64,000 bases of DNA from Stenotrophomonas maltophilia. Its GTDB lineage: Bacteria > Pseudomonadota > Gammaproteobacteria > Xanthomonadales > Xanthomonadaceae. The position numbers and the translations under genes are program-made. The notes beneath the pieces are model-generated. The model ran no database searches. It was not told where the DNA came from and saw only the letters and a list, made by a program, of their open reading frames with translations. Shown one piece after another: positions 26,027 to 33,930 of the stretch. Positions within the stretch are counted from its first letter, which is position 1, and every line of letters starts with the position of its first letter. Location: contig NZ_LT906480.1 of the NCBI RefSeq assembly GCF_900186865.1, positions 3,242,001 to 3,306,000 of the forward strand, given 5' to 3'.

Positions 26027-28858
26027 GTGGACAATCAACTGAAGCAGTTTGCGCAATCTTCGCAGCTCGCCGGCGGCAACGCCTCCTATGTCGAGGACCT
26101 GTACGAGCAGTACCTGGTCTCCCCGGACAGTGTCGATCCCAAATGGAAGACCTACTTCGACGGCTTCAAGGGCCGCGAAGCAGGCGACATTCCGCACTCG
26201 GCCGTCATCTCCCACATTGCGGACGCGGCCAAGGAAGCGCTGAAGGCCGGCACCGGCAACGGTGCGGGCGACGAGCGTGAACGCAATGTCGGTCGTCTGA
26301 TCACCGCCTACCGCTCGCGCGGCCACCTGGACGCCCGCCTCGATCCGCTGGGCCTGGCCGCGCCGGTCAACACCCCGGACCTGGGCCTGCCGTTCCACAG
26401 CCTGTCCGATGCCGACCTCAACAGCGAGTTCAGCACCGGCGGCGTCGGTGGCCAGCCGCGCATGAAGCTGCGCGACCTGCTGGCACGCCTGAAGGCGACC
26501 TACACCGGCTCGATCGGTGCGGAGTTCATGCACATCTCCGAGGTCGAGCAGCGCCAGTGGATCTACAAGAAGCTGGAAGCAGCCGGTGGCAACTACCAGC
26601 TGGACGCTGACACCCAGCGCCGCACCCTGGAGCGCCTGACCGCGGCCGAAGGCCTGGAGCGCTACCTGCACACCAAGTACGTCGGCCAGAAGCGCTTCTC
26701 GCTGGAAGGCGGCGACTCGCTGATCCCGATGATGGACACCATCATCCGCAGCGCCGGCAAGGATGGCGTCAAGGACGTGGTGATCGGCATGGCCCACCGC
26801 GGCCGCCTGAACGTGCTGGTCAACACCCTCGGCAAGAACCCGCGCAAGCTGTTCGACGAGTTCGAAGGCAAGTTCGAGCACGACGAGCACGCTTCTGCCG
26901 GCGACGTGAAGTACCACATGGGCTTCTCGGCCGACGTGGCTACCGACGGCGGCCCGGTGCACCTGGCGCTGGCGTTCAACCCGTCGCACCTGGAAATCGC
27001 CGACCCGGTCGTGGCCGGTTCCGTGCGTTCGCGCCAGGAGCGCCGCAAGGACACCGCACGCAAGCAGGTCATGCCGATCCTGATCCACGGCGATGCGGCC
27101 TTCTCGGGCCAGGGCGTGGTCATGGAGCTGTTCCAGATGTCGCAGGCCCGCGGCTTCGCCGTCGGCGGCACCGTGCACATCGTGGTCAACAACCAGGTCG
27201 GCTTCACCACCTCCAACCCGCTGGACACGCGCTCCACGCGCTACGCCACCGACGTGGCGAAGATGATCGCCGCCCCGGTGCTGCACGTGAACGGCGATGA
27301 TCCGGAAGCGGTGGTGTTCGCCGCGCAGCTGGCCTTCGAGTTCCGCCAGAAGTTCGCCAAGGACGTGGTCATCGACCTGATGTGCTACCGCCGTTGGGGC
27401 CACAACGAGGCCGACGAGCCGGCGATCACCCAGCCGCTGATGTACCAGGTGATCCGCAAGCACCCGACCACCCGCGAGATGTACGCCGAGCAGCTGGAAA
27501 AGGCAGGCGTGATCGCTGCCGGTGCCGGCAAGGCGATGGTCGATGCCTACCGCGAGAAGCTCGATGCCGGTGAGGTGACCACCGAGCTGGCCAAGGTCGA
27601 GAAGACCCCGCCGACCAGCCCGCTGTTCGTCGATTGGCCGAAGCTGCTGGAAGGCAAGCTGTCCGACCCGGTCTCGACCAAGGTCGAGAAGAACAAGCTG
27701 GTCGAACTGGCCAAGCTGATCAACACCATTCCCGAAGACGTGCAGCTGCACTCGCGCGTGGCCAAGGTCTATGACGACCGCCGCAAGATGGCCGCCGGCG
27801 AGATCCCGGGCGACTGGGGCTTTGCCGAGAACCTGGCCTACGCCACCCTGCTCGACGAAGGCCACGCACTGCGCCTGGTCGGCCAGGACGTCGGTCGCGG
27901 TACGTTCACCCACCGCCACGCGATCCTGCACGACCAGAAGACCGACAACTACTACATGCCGCTGCGGCAGCTGGTGGATTCGCCGGAGAAGGCCACCGTC
28001 ATCGATTCGCTGCTGAGCGAAGAAGCGGTGATGGCCTACGAGTACGGCTTCTCCACCACCGATCCGAACACGCTGTGCATCTGGGAAGGCCAGTTCGGCG
28101 ACTTCGCCAACGGCGCCCAGGTGGTGATCGACCAGTTCATCGCCGCCGGTGAAGCCAAGTGGGGCCGCATTTCCGGCCTGACCCTGCTGCTGCCGCATGG
28201 CTATGAAGGGCAAGGCCCGGAGCACAGCTCGGCGCGCCTGGAGCGCTTCCTGCAGCTGTGTGCACTGGAGAACATGCTGGTGGTGGTTCCGTCCACCCCG
28301 GCACAGGCCTTCCACATGCTGCGCCGCCAGCTGCACCTGACCACCCGCAAGCCGCTGGTGGTGATGTCGCCGAAGTCGCTGCTGCGCCACAAGCTGGCCG
28401 TGTCGACCCTGGACGAACTGGCCAACGGCGAGTTCCAGCACCTGATCGGCGACGCCAGTGCGGACGCCAAGAAGGTCAAGCGCGTGGTGCTGTGCTCGGG
28501 CAAGGTCTACTACGACCTGCTGGAAGACCAGACCAAGCGTGGCCAGGACGACGTGGCGATCATCCGCGTGGAGCAGCTGTATCCGTTCCCGCGTGCGCTG
28601 CTGGCTGCCGAGCTGAAGAAGTACGGCAAGGCCACCGACGTGGTGTGGACGCAGGAAGAACCGCAGAACCAGGGTGCGTGGTACCAGATCCGCCACCACC
28701 TGCAGTTCTGCCTGGCCGATGGCCAGAACCTGCACTACGCCGGTCGCGCACGTTCGGCGTCGCCGGCTGCCGGTCACATGGCTGACCACGTCCGCGAACA
28801 GCAGCAGCTGATCGCCGACGCGCTGGTCAACCCGTTCAACGACACGTTCGCTGAATAA
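26027..28858 (+). CDS. sucA: 2-oxoglutarate dehydrogenase E1 component
   Basis: A 943-residue thiamine-diphosphate enzyme that decarboxylates 2-oxoglutarate and transfers the succinyl group to lipoyl-E2 in the TCA cycle. The N-terminal E2-binding segment (SYVEDLYEQYLVSPDSVDPKW), the VIGMAHRGRLNVL motif, the ThDP/Mg site (GDAAFSGQGVVMEL to VNNQVGFTT) and the C-terminal QEEPQNQGAW are all present. The start codon is GTG (26027-26029), supported by conserved residues right after it. sucB and lpdA follow on the same strand. Confidence 0.97.
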   Translation: MDNQLKQFAQSSQLAGGNASYVEDLYEQYLVSPDSVDPKWKTYFDGFKGREAGDIPHSAVISHIADAAKEALKAGTGNGAGDERERNVGRLITAYRSRGHLDARLDPLGLAAPVNTPDLGLPFHSLSDADLNSEFSTGGVGGQPRMKLRDLLARLKATYTGSIGAEFMHISEVEQRQWIYKKLEAAGGNYQLDADTQRRTLERLTAAEGLERYLHTKYVGQKRFSLEGGDSLIPMMDTIIRSAGKDGVKDVVIGMAHRGRLNVLVNTLGKNPRKLFDEFEGKFEHDEHASAGDVKYHMGFSADVATDGGPVHLALAFNPSHLEIADPVVAGSVRSRQERRKDTARKQVMPILIHGDAAFSGQGVVMELFQMSQARGFAVGGTVHIVVNNQVGFTTSNPLDTRSTRYATDVAKMIAAPVLHVNGDDPEAVVFAAQLAFEFRQKFAKDVVIDLMCYRRWGHNEADEPAITQPLMYQVIRKHPTTREMYAEQLEKAGVIAAGAGKAMVDAYREKLDAGEVTTELAKVEKTPPTSPLFVDWPKLLEGKLSDPVSTKVEKNKLVELAKLINTIPEDVQLHSRVAKVYDDRRKMAAGEIPGDWGFAENLAYATLLDEGHALRLVGQDVGRGTFTHRHAILHDQKTDNYYMPLRQLVDSPEKATVIDSLLSEEAVMAYEYGFSTTDPNTLCIWEGQFGDFANGAQVVIDQFIAAGEAKWGRISGLTLLLPHGYEGQGPEHSSARLERFLQLCALENMLVVVPSTPAQAFHMLRRQLHLTTRKPLVVMSPKSLLRHKLAVSTLDELANGEFQHLIGDASADAKKVKRVVLCSGKVYYDLLEDQTKRGQDDVAIIRVEQLYPFPRALLAAELKKYGKATDVVWTQEEPQNQGAWYQIRHHLQFCLADGQNLHYAGRARSASPAAGHMADHVREQQQLIADALVNPFNDTFAE

Positions 28859-28898
28859 TCCTCCCCCTATTTAGAAGACAAACCAGGAAGCTCCCGCA

Positions 28899-30101
28899 AT
28901 GGCCACCGAAGTCAAAGCCCCGGTACTGCCCGAATCCGTCGCCGACGGCACCATCGCCACCTGGCACAAGAAGGTGGGCGACGCCGTCAAGCGCGACGAA
29001 AACCTGCTTGACCTGGAAACCGACAAGGTCGTCCTGGAAGTGCCGTCGCCGGTCGACGGCGTGCTGAAGGAAATCAAGTTCGCCGAAGGCTCGACCGTGA
29101 CCTCCAGCCAGGTCGTGGCGATCATCGAAGAAGGCGCCGTGGCTGCTGCCCCGGCTCCGGCTGCCGAAGCCGCTCCGGCTGCAGCCGCTGCCCCGGCCGC
29201 TGCTGCTCCGGCCGCTGCCGCCGCTCCGGCCCCGGCCGCCAAGTCGGCCGCCGATGCGCTGCCGCCGGGCGCCCGCTTCACCGCCATCACCGAAGGCGTG
29301 AACCCGGCCGACGTCGACGGCACCGGCCGTCGCGGCGCGGTGACCAAGGAAGACATCGTCAACTTCGCCCGCAACGGCGGCGCCGGCAAGGCCGGTGGTG
29401 CACGTCCGGAAGAGCGCGTGCCGATGACCCGCATCCGCAAGCGCATTGCCGAGCGCCTGATGGAGTCGAAGAACTCCACCGCCATGCTGACCACCTTCAA
29501 CGAAGTCGACCTGTCCAAGGTGTCGGCGGCGCGCAAGGAACTGCAGGACGAGTTCGTCAAGGCCCACGGCATCAAGCTGGGCTTCATGAGCTTCTTCGTG
29601 AAGGCCGCCGCCAACGCGCTGCAGCGCTTCCCACTGGTCAACGCCTCGATCGACGGCGACGACATCATCTACCACGGCTACTCGGACATCTCGATCGCCG
29701 TCTCGACCGAAAAGGGCCTGGTCACCCCGGTCCTGCGCAATGTCGAGCGCATGTCGTTTGCCGACATCGAGAAGACCATCGCCGACTACGCCAAGAAGGC
29801 GCGTGACGGCAAGCTGGGCCTGGATGAACTGCAGGGCGGTACCTTCACCGTGACCAACGGCGGCACCTTCGGTTCGCTGCTGTCGACCCCGATCATCAAC
29901 CCGCCGCAGAGCGCCATCCTGGGCATGCACGCCATCAAGGAGCGTCCGATCGCCCAGAACGGCCAGGTCGTGATCGCGCCGATGATGTACCTGGCGCTGT
30001 CGTACGACCACCGCATCATCGACGGCAAGGATTCGGTGCAGTTCCTGGTGGACATCAAGAACCAGCTGGAAAACCCGGGCCGCATGCTGTTCGGCCTGTA
30101 A
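28899..30101 (+). CDS. sucB: Dihydrolipoyl succinyltransferase (E2 of 2-oxoglutarate dehydrogenase)
   Basis: A 400-residue core component. Residues 1-80 are the lipoyl domain, with Lys43 in [11 protein letters not shown] as lipoylation site. Next comes a very Ala/Pro-rich linker (about 85-120) typical of flexible E2 arms, then the E3-binding domain ([23 protein letters not shown]), and the catalytic domain with His371 and Asp375 in [11 protein letters not shown]. It is 40 bp downstream of sucA, with AGGAAG before the ATG. It passes the succinyl group to CoA. Confidence 0.97.
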   Translation: MATEVKAPVLPESVADGTIATWHKKVGDAVKRDENLLDLETDKVVLEVPSPVDGVLKEIKFAEGSTVTSSQVVAIIEEGAVAAAPAPAAEAAPAAAAAPAAAAPAAAAAPAPAAKSAADALPPGARFTAITEGVNPADVDGTGRRGAVTKEDIVNFARNGGAGKAGGARPEERVPMTRIRKRIAERLMESKNSTAMLTTFNEVDLSKVSAARKELQDEFVKAHGIKLGFMSFFVKAAANALQRFPLVNASIDGDDIIYHGYSDISIAVSTEKGLVTPVLRNVERMSFADIEKTIADYAKKARDGKLGLDELQGGTFTVTNGGTFGSLLSTPIINPPQSAILGMHAIKERPIAQNGQVVIAPMMYLALSYDHRIIDGKDSVQFLVDIKNQLENPGRMLFGL

Positions 30102-30112
30102 GACACCTCCCG

Positions 30113-30136
30113 CCCCTCCGCGCCTGCGCGGAGGGG
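30113..30136 (+). other. GC-rich hairpin between sucB and lpdA
   Basis: CCCCTCCGCG / CGCGGAGGGG pair over 10 bp around CCTG. There is no T-tract, so it is more likely an RNA-stability or partial-attenuation element than a full terminator; it could set the lpdA level relative to sucAB. Confidence 0.6.
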
Positions 30137-30164
30137 TTCTGGTAATGCATCAAGGAATAATTCA

Positions 30165-31601
30165 ATGGCTGAACAATTCGACGTCGTCGTCATCGGTGCC
30201 GGCCCGGCCGGTTACCACGCTGCCATCCGCGCGGCCCAGCTGGGCCTGAAGACCGCCTGCATCGACGCGGCGCTGGGCAAGGACGGCAAGCCGGCCCTCG
30301 GCGGCACCTGCCTGCGCGTGGGCTGCATCCCGTCCAAGGCGCTGCTGGATTCCTCGCGCCAGTTCTGGAACATGGGCCACATCTTTGGCGACCACGGCAT
30401 CAGCTTCAAGGATGCCAAGATCGACGTCGAGGCGATGGTTGGCCGCAAGGACAAGATCGTCAAGCAGTTCACCGGCGGCATCGGCATGCTGTTCAAGGCC
30501 AACAAGGTCGCTGCCTATTATGGTTTTGGCGAACTGCAGCCAGGCAACGTGGTCAAGGTCACCCAGCATGACGGTTCCATCGTCGAGCTGAAGGGCACCA
30601 ACGTCATCATCGCGGCCGGTTCGGATTCGATCGAACTGCCGTTCGCCAAGTTCGACGGCGAGACCATCGTCGACAACGTCGGCGGCCTGGACTTCACCGA
30701 AGTGCCGAACCGCCTGGCGGTGATCGGCGCCGGCGTCATCGGCCTGGAACTGGGCAGCGTGTGGAAGCGCCTGGGCGCGGAAGTCACCATCCTCGAAGCC
30801 ATGCCGGAGTTCCTGGCGGCTGCCGACGCCGAAGTGGCCAAGACCGCTGCCAAGGAATTCAAGAAGCAGGGCCTGGACATCAAGCTCAATGCCAAGGTTT
30901 CCAAGACCGAGATCACCGGCAAGGGCAAGAAGAAGGAAGTCATCGTCACCTACACCGACGCTGAAGGCGAAAAGACCCTGACCGTGGACAAGCTGCTGGT
31001 GGCCGTTGGCCGTCGCGCCGCCACCAAGGGCCTGCTGGCCGAAGGCACCGGCGTCAAGATCAACGAGCGCGGCCAGATCGAAGTCGACGCGCACTGCCAC
31101 ACCGGCGTCAACGGCGTGTGGGCGGTCGGCGACTGCGTGCGCGGCCCGATGCTGGCGCACAAGGGCTTCGAGGAAGGCATCGCGGTGGCTGAGCTGATCG
31201 CCGGCCTGCCGGGCCACGTCAACTTCGACACCATCCCGTGGGTCATCTACACCGAGCCGGAACTGGCGTGGGTCGGCAAGACCGAAGCCCAGCTGAAGGC
31301 CGAAGGCATCCCGTACAAGGCCGGCAGCTTCCCGTTCGCCGCCAACGGCCGTGCCGTGGCGATGATCGAGCCGGCGGGCTTTGTGAAGATCCTGGCCCAT
31401 GCCGAAACCGATCGCATCCTCGGCATGCACCTGGTCGGCGCCAACGTCTCCGAACTGGTGCACGAAGGCGTGCTGACCATGGAGTTCAGCGGTTCGGCCG
31501 ATGACCTGGCCCGCATCTGCCACGCCCACCCGTCGCTGTCGGAAGTTATCCACGACGCGGCGATGGCAGTCAGCAAGCGCGCCATCCACAAGGCGAACTG
31601 A
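30165..31601 (+). CDS. lpdA: Dihydrolipoyl dehydrogenase (E3)
   Basis: A 478-residue FAD/NAD+ oxidoreductase that reoxidises dihydrolipoamide. FAD-binding motif VVVIGAGPAGYHAA is at the N-terminus, the redox disulfide is Cys49-Cys54 in GGTCLRVGCIPSK, the NAD-binding VIGAGVIGLELGSVW is in the middle, and the catalytic dyad is His455 and Glu460 in CHAHPSLSEVIHD. It sits 63 bp after sucB, with AAGGA before the ATG. It may also serve other lipoyl complexes. Confidence 0.97.
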   Translation: MAEQFDVVVIGAGPAGYHAAIRAAQLGLKTACIDAALGKDGKPALGGTCLRVGCIPSKALLDSSRQFWNMGHIFGDHGISFKDAKIDVEAMVGRKDKIVKQFTGGIGMLFKANKVAAYYGFGELQPGNVVKVTQHDGSIVELKGTNVIIAAGSDSIELPFAKFDGETIVDNVGGLDFTEVPNRLAVIGAGVIGLELGSVWKRLGAEVTILEAMPEFLAAADAEVAKTAAKEFKKQGLDIKLNAKVSKTEITGKGKKKEVIVTYTDAEGEKTLTVDKLLVAVGRRAATKGLLAEGTGVKINERGQIEVDAHCHTGVNGVWAVGDCVRGPMLAHKGFEEGIAVAELIAGLPGHVNFDTIPWVIYTEPELAWVGKTEAQLKAEGIPYKAGSFPFAANGRAVAMIEPAGFVKILAHAETDRILGMHLVGANVSELVHEGVLTMEFSGSADDLARICHAHPSLSEVIHDAAMAVSKRAIHKAN

Positions 31602-31611
31602 TCGTTCGCTG

Positions 31612-31635
31612 GTAGTGCCGGCCGCTGGCCGGCAT
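31612..31635 (+). repeat. SMAG repeat
   Basis: GTAGTGCCGGCCGCTGGCCGGCA, a single GC-rich hairpin 10 bp after lpdA, just before the terminator. Confidence 0.88.
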
Positions 31636-31647
31636 CACCCGGATACG

Positions 31648-31676
31648 AAAAACCTCGCTTCGGCGGGGTTTTTTTG
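31648..31676 (+). terminator. Terminator of sucAB-lpdA
   Basis: AACCTCGC / GCGGGGTT with a TTCG loop, A-tract before and TTTTTTT after. A good Rho-independent terminator for the operon. Confidence 0.9.
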
Positions 31677-31690
31677 TTGCCCGTTTCCCT

Positions 31691-31718
31691 GTAGCGCCGA
31701 GCATGGGCTCGGCGCTAC
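31691..31718. repeat. SMAG repeat, perfect 12-bp stem
   Basis: GTAGCGCCGAGC / GCTCGGCGCTAC separated by ATGG. It is a complete self-complementary GTAG repeat, different in stem sequence from the GCCGGCC class. Confidence 0.85.
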
Positions 31719-31963
31719 ACCTTTCCAGCCGGCTTCTTCGGTGGATCCTCGCAGACCCTGTGCTGCACAACCGTATCGCCGACCTTCGATTCCTTCGCGA
31801 CCCTGCAGCGCTCCTTGGCTTTCGGCGCAGAGACCGCCGCAGCATTGGCCTCGTCAGCCGCAGCGGTCTGCTGGCGTTCCAGCCACACCGAAGGCGGTGC
31901 TGGAGGTGCAGCCAGTACCGGGCCCGCCAGCAGGACCAGCCCCATCAGCAACACGGCCCTCAT
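31715..31963 (-). CDS. Small exported protein with two cysteines, unknown function
   Basis: An 82-residue protein: signal peptide (MRAVLLMGLVLLAGPVLAAPP), then a charged mature part with CRVAKESKVGDTVVQHRVCED, so one disulfide is possible, and a Lys/Pro-rich end (PPKKPAGKV). It overlaps the end of the next gene upstream by ATGA, implying an operon. Stop codon lies within the SMAG hairpin. No family is recognised. Confidence 0.6.
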   Translation of the reverse strand: MRAVLLMGLVLLAGPVLAAPPAPPSVWLERQQTAAADEANAAAVSAPKAKERCRVAKESKVGDTVVQHRVCEDPPKKPAGKV

Positions 31964-32172
31964 GCGGCCACCGCCCGGCCACCCAGCAACCGCGCGGGCA
32001 GCATGAACAGCGCGCGCAGGAACGCAAACAGCGCCGAGAAGGTGATGCCGACCAGGCGGAACGGCAGGCTCAGCAGCCACACGAACGGCCAGGCGATCAG
32101 GGCAAGGATCGCCAGCGGCCAGCACAGCACGAACAGCAGGCACCACACACCGAGCGCGAACAGGGTCTTCAT
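31960..32172 (-). CDS. Small hydrophobic inner-membrane protein
   Basis: A 70-residue protein made of about two membrane helices (TLFALGVWCLLFVLCWPLAIL and the FVWLLSLPFRLVGITFSALFAF stretch), followed by a short basic tail. The ATG at 32172 is chosen because the hydrophobic region starts there. It is the first gene of a two-gene unit with the Cys-containing exported protein. Function unknown. Confidence 0.65.
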   Translation of the reverse strand: MKTLFALGVWCLLFVLCWPLAILALIAWPFVWLLSLPFRLVGITFSALFAFLRALFMLPARLLGGRAVAA

Positions 32173-32305
32173 CACGGTCTCCTTGTGGCGGCACCTTGCC
32201 GCCTGCGGACACCTTGGCGCCCCGCTCTGGCCGCCCGCAAACGGTTTGCGACGAAACCCGGCTCGGGGCGATGAATCCGGTGGTGGGGAAACCGAAGATT
32301 GATCA

Positions 32306-32332
32306 GGTTGCCGGCCAGCGGCCGGCACGACC
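32306..32332 (-). repeat. SMAG repeat (inverted orientation)
   Basis: TTGCCGGCCAGCGGCCGGCACGACC, a GC-rich hairpin with a CGACC instead of CTACC terminus, between the phoD end and the small membrane protein gene. Confidence 0.78.
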
Positions 32333-32340
32333 GAACGGAT

Positions 32341-33930
32341 TCACACCGGCACTGCGCCCGGGCGGCCGTGGGTGACCTGGAAGCGCGCCGCAGTGCGCAC
32401 CGGCGCATCCGCGTGCAGCACGCTGTCGGCGAAGCGCAGCTCCGCATCCACGGTCTGCCGGTTCAGCTGCAGCTTCCACCAACCACGGCGGTCACCGTCG
32501 AAATAGCGGATATGCGGGTTCTGCGGAATCGACGAACCGTAGTACGGGCCATAAGGCGTATCGTCGCCGCCGCTGCTGATCGCCGGAGCGATGAATTCGG
32601 TGGCGACGACCGGCGCGCTGGCCGCGTCGAAATCCAGCTTCAGGTCGTTGACGAAGGTGGAATGCCAGTCACCACCGAGCACGATGGCATTGCCCTGCCC
32701 GCCTGCCTGCATCGCCTGCAGCAACCGCTTGCGTGCGGCGGGATAGCCGTCCCAGGCATCGTTCCAGAAGCGCTCTCGCGCCGTGCCGCCGTCCAGCCGC
32801 AGCTGCGCCATCAGCAGCTGCTGCACCACCACGTTCCAGCGCGTGCCCCGTGCGGCCGCCATCGACTGCGCGAACCAGGCTTCCTGGCCCACGCCCAGCA
32901 TGCTAATGCGTGGATCCAGCGCAGCGTCGCAGCGCGGCGACTCGCCCACCCCGCAGGGATTGGCCGGACGGAACTGGCGGCAGTCGAGCAGCGCAAGCTG
33001 TGCCAGATCGCCGTAACGCAGGCGCCGATGCACGCGCAGGCCACCGTTGCCCGCAGGCGTACTACGCATCGGCAGGTGTTCGTAGAACGCGCGGTAGGCC
33101 GCCGCGCGGCGAACGATGAAGTCCTCCGTCGAGACGCCGGGCTTCTCCGGATGGATGCCGGAGTAATCGTTCTGCACTTCGTGGTCGTCCCAGATCACCG
33201 CGAACGCGTGGGCGGCGTGCGCGGCCTGCAGATCGGGATCGAGCTTGTACAGCGCGTACTGGTCGCGGTAGCGCTCCAGGCCGACGGTCTCGCCACTGAA
33301 GCGTTCCGCATCCAGCGTGAGACCACGCGCGTTCTGCAGTGGGCTGTACTCGTACAGGTAGTCACCGGCATGCAGCACCAGGTCGACATCATTCTTCGCG
33401 ATATCGCGCAGCACCGGGTAGTAGCCACTGTTCCAGGCCTGGCAGGTGCACAGGGCCAGCCGCAGCTGCTGCAGCTGCGTGTCGGGCAGCGGCGCGGTGC
33501 GGAAGTGGCCGACCGCGCTTTCCTCGTCACCGTCGCAGGCAAAACGGTAGTAGTAGTCGCGGCCTGGGCGCAGGCCATTGACCTCCACGTGCACCGAATG
33601 CGCCAGCTCGGGCACCGCCGCGGCGACGCCACGCTGCACCAGCCGGCGCATGCCCGGGTCTTCGGCCACGAACCAGCGCACCGGCACCGCCCGCGATGGC
33701 ATGCCGCCGCCGTTGAGCGGGTCCGGCGCCAGACGCGTCCACAGTACGGCTCCCTGCGGATCCGGATCGCCGGCGGCGACGCCCAGGGTGAACGGATCAC
33801 GCCCCAACCGCGGGCGCGGGCCGGCCGTGGCCAGCCCCGGCATCGCCGCCAGTGCGATCGCCGCCCCCGTGCCCTGCCACGCCATGCGCAACAGGCGACG
33901 ACGGCTTTCCGGATCGACGGGGCCGCGCAT
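32341..33930 (-). CDS. phoD: PhoD-type alkaline phosphatase
   Basis: A 529-residue exported phosphodiesterase/phosphomonoesterase. A twin-arginine signal is visible (ESRRRLLRMAWQGTGAAIALAAM). The fibronectin-like N-terminal domain is followed by the metallophosphatase core with HAGDYLYEY, VIWDDHEVQNDYSG and ILGGDWHSTF-like VLGGDWHSTF. The enzyme releases phosphate from organic phosphate and phosphodiesters. Its ATG overlaps the stop of the TonB-dependent receptor gene by 1 bp, so both are coupled. Confidence 0.93.
   Translation of the reverse strand: MRGPVDPESRRRLLRMAWQGTGAAIALAAMPGLATAGPRPRLGRDPFTLGVAAGDPDPQGAVLWTRLAPDPLNGGGMPSRAVPVRWFVAEDPGMRRLVQRGVAAAVPELAHSVHVEVNGLRPGRDYYYRFACDGDEESAVGHFRTAPLPDTQLQQLRLALCTCQAWNSGYYPVLRDIAKNDVDLVLHAGDYLYEYSPLQNARGLTLDAERFSGETVGLERYRDQYALYKLDPDLQAAHAAHAFAVIWDDHEVQNDYSGIHPEKPGVSTEDFIVRRAAAYRAFYEHLPMRSTPAGNGGLRVHRRLRYGDLAQLALLDCRQFRPANPCGVGESPRCDAALDPRISMLGVGQEAWFAQSMAAARGTRWNVVVQQLLMAQLRLDGGTARERFWNDAWDGYPAARKRLLQAMQAGGQGNAIVLGGDWHSTFVNDLKLDFDAASAPVVATEFIAPAISSGGDDTPYGPYYGSSIPQNPHIRYFDGDRRGWWKLQLNRQTVDAELRFADSVLHADAPVRTAARFQVTHGRPGAVPV

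Noticed and set aside
26012..28789. 925-codon minus-strand frame opposite sucA
   Set aside because: It is a shadow of sucA; the sense strand has complete family motifs.
31646..31720. tRNA-like fold in the lpdA terminator region
   Set aside because: The stems are explained by a SMAG repeat, a terminator and a second palindrome; no tRNA arms or CCA end exist.
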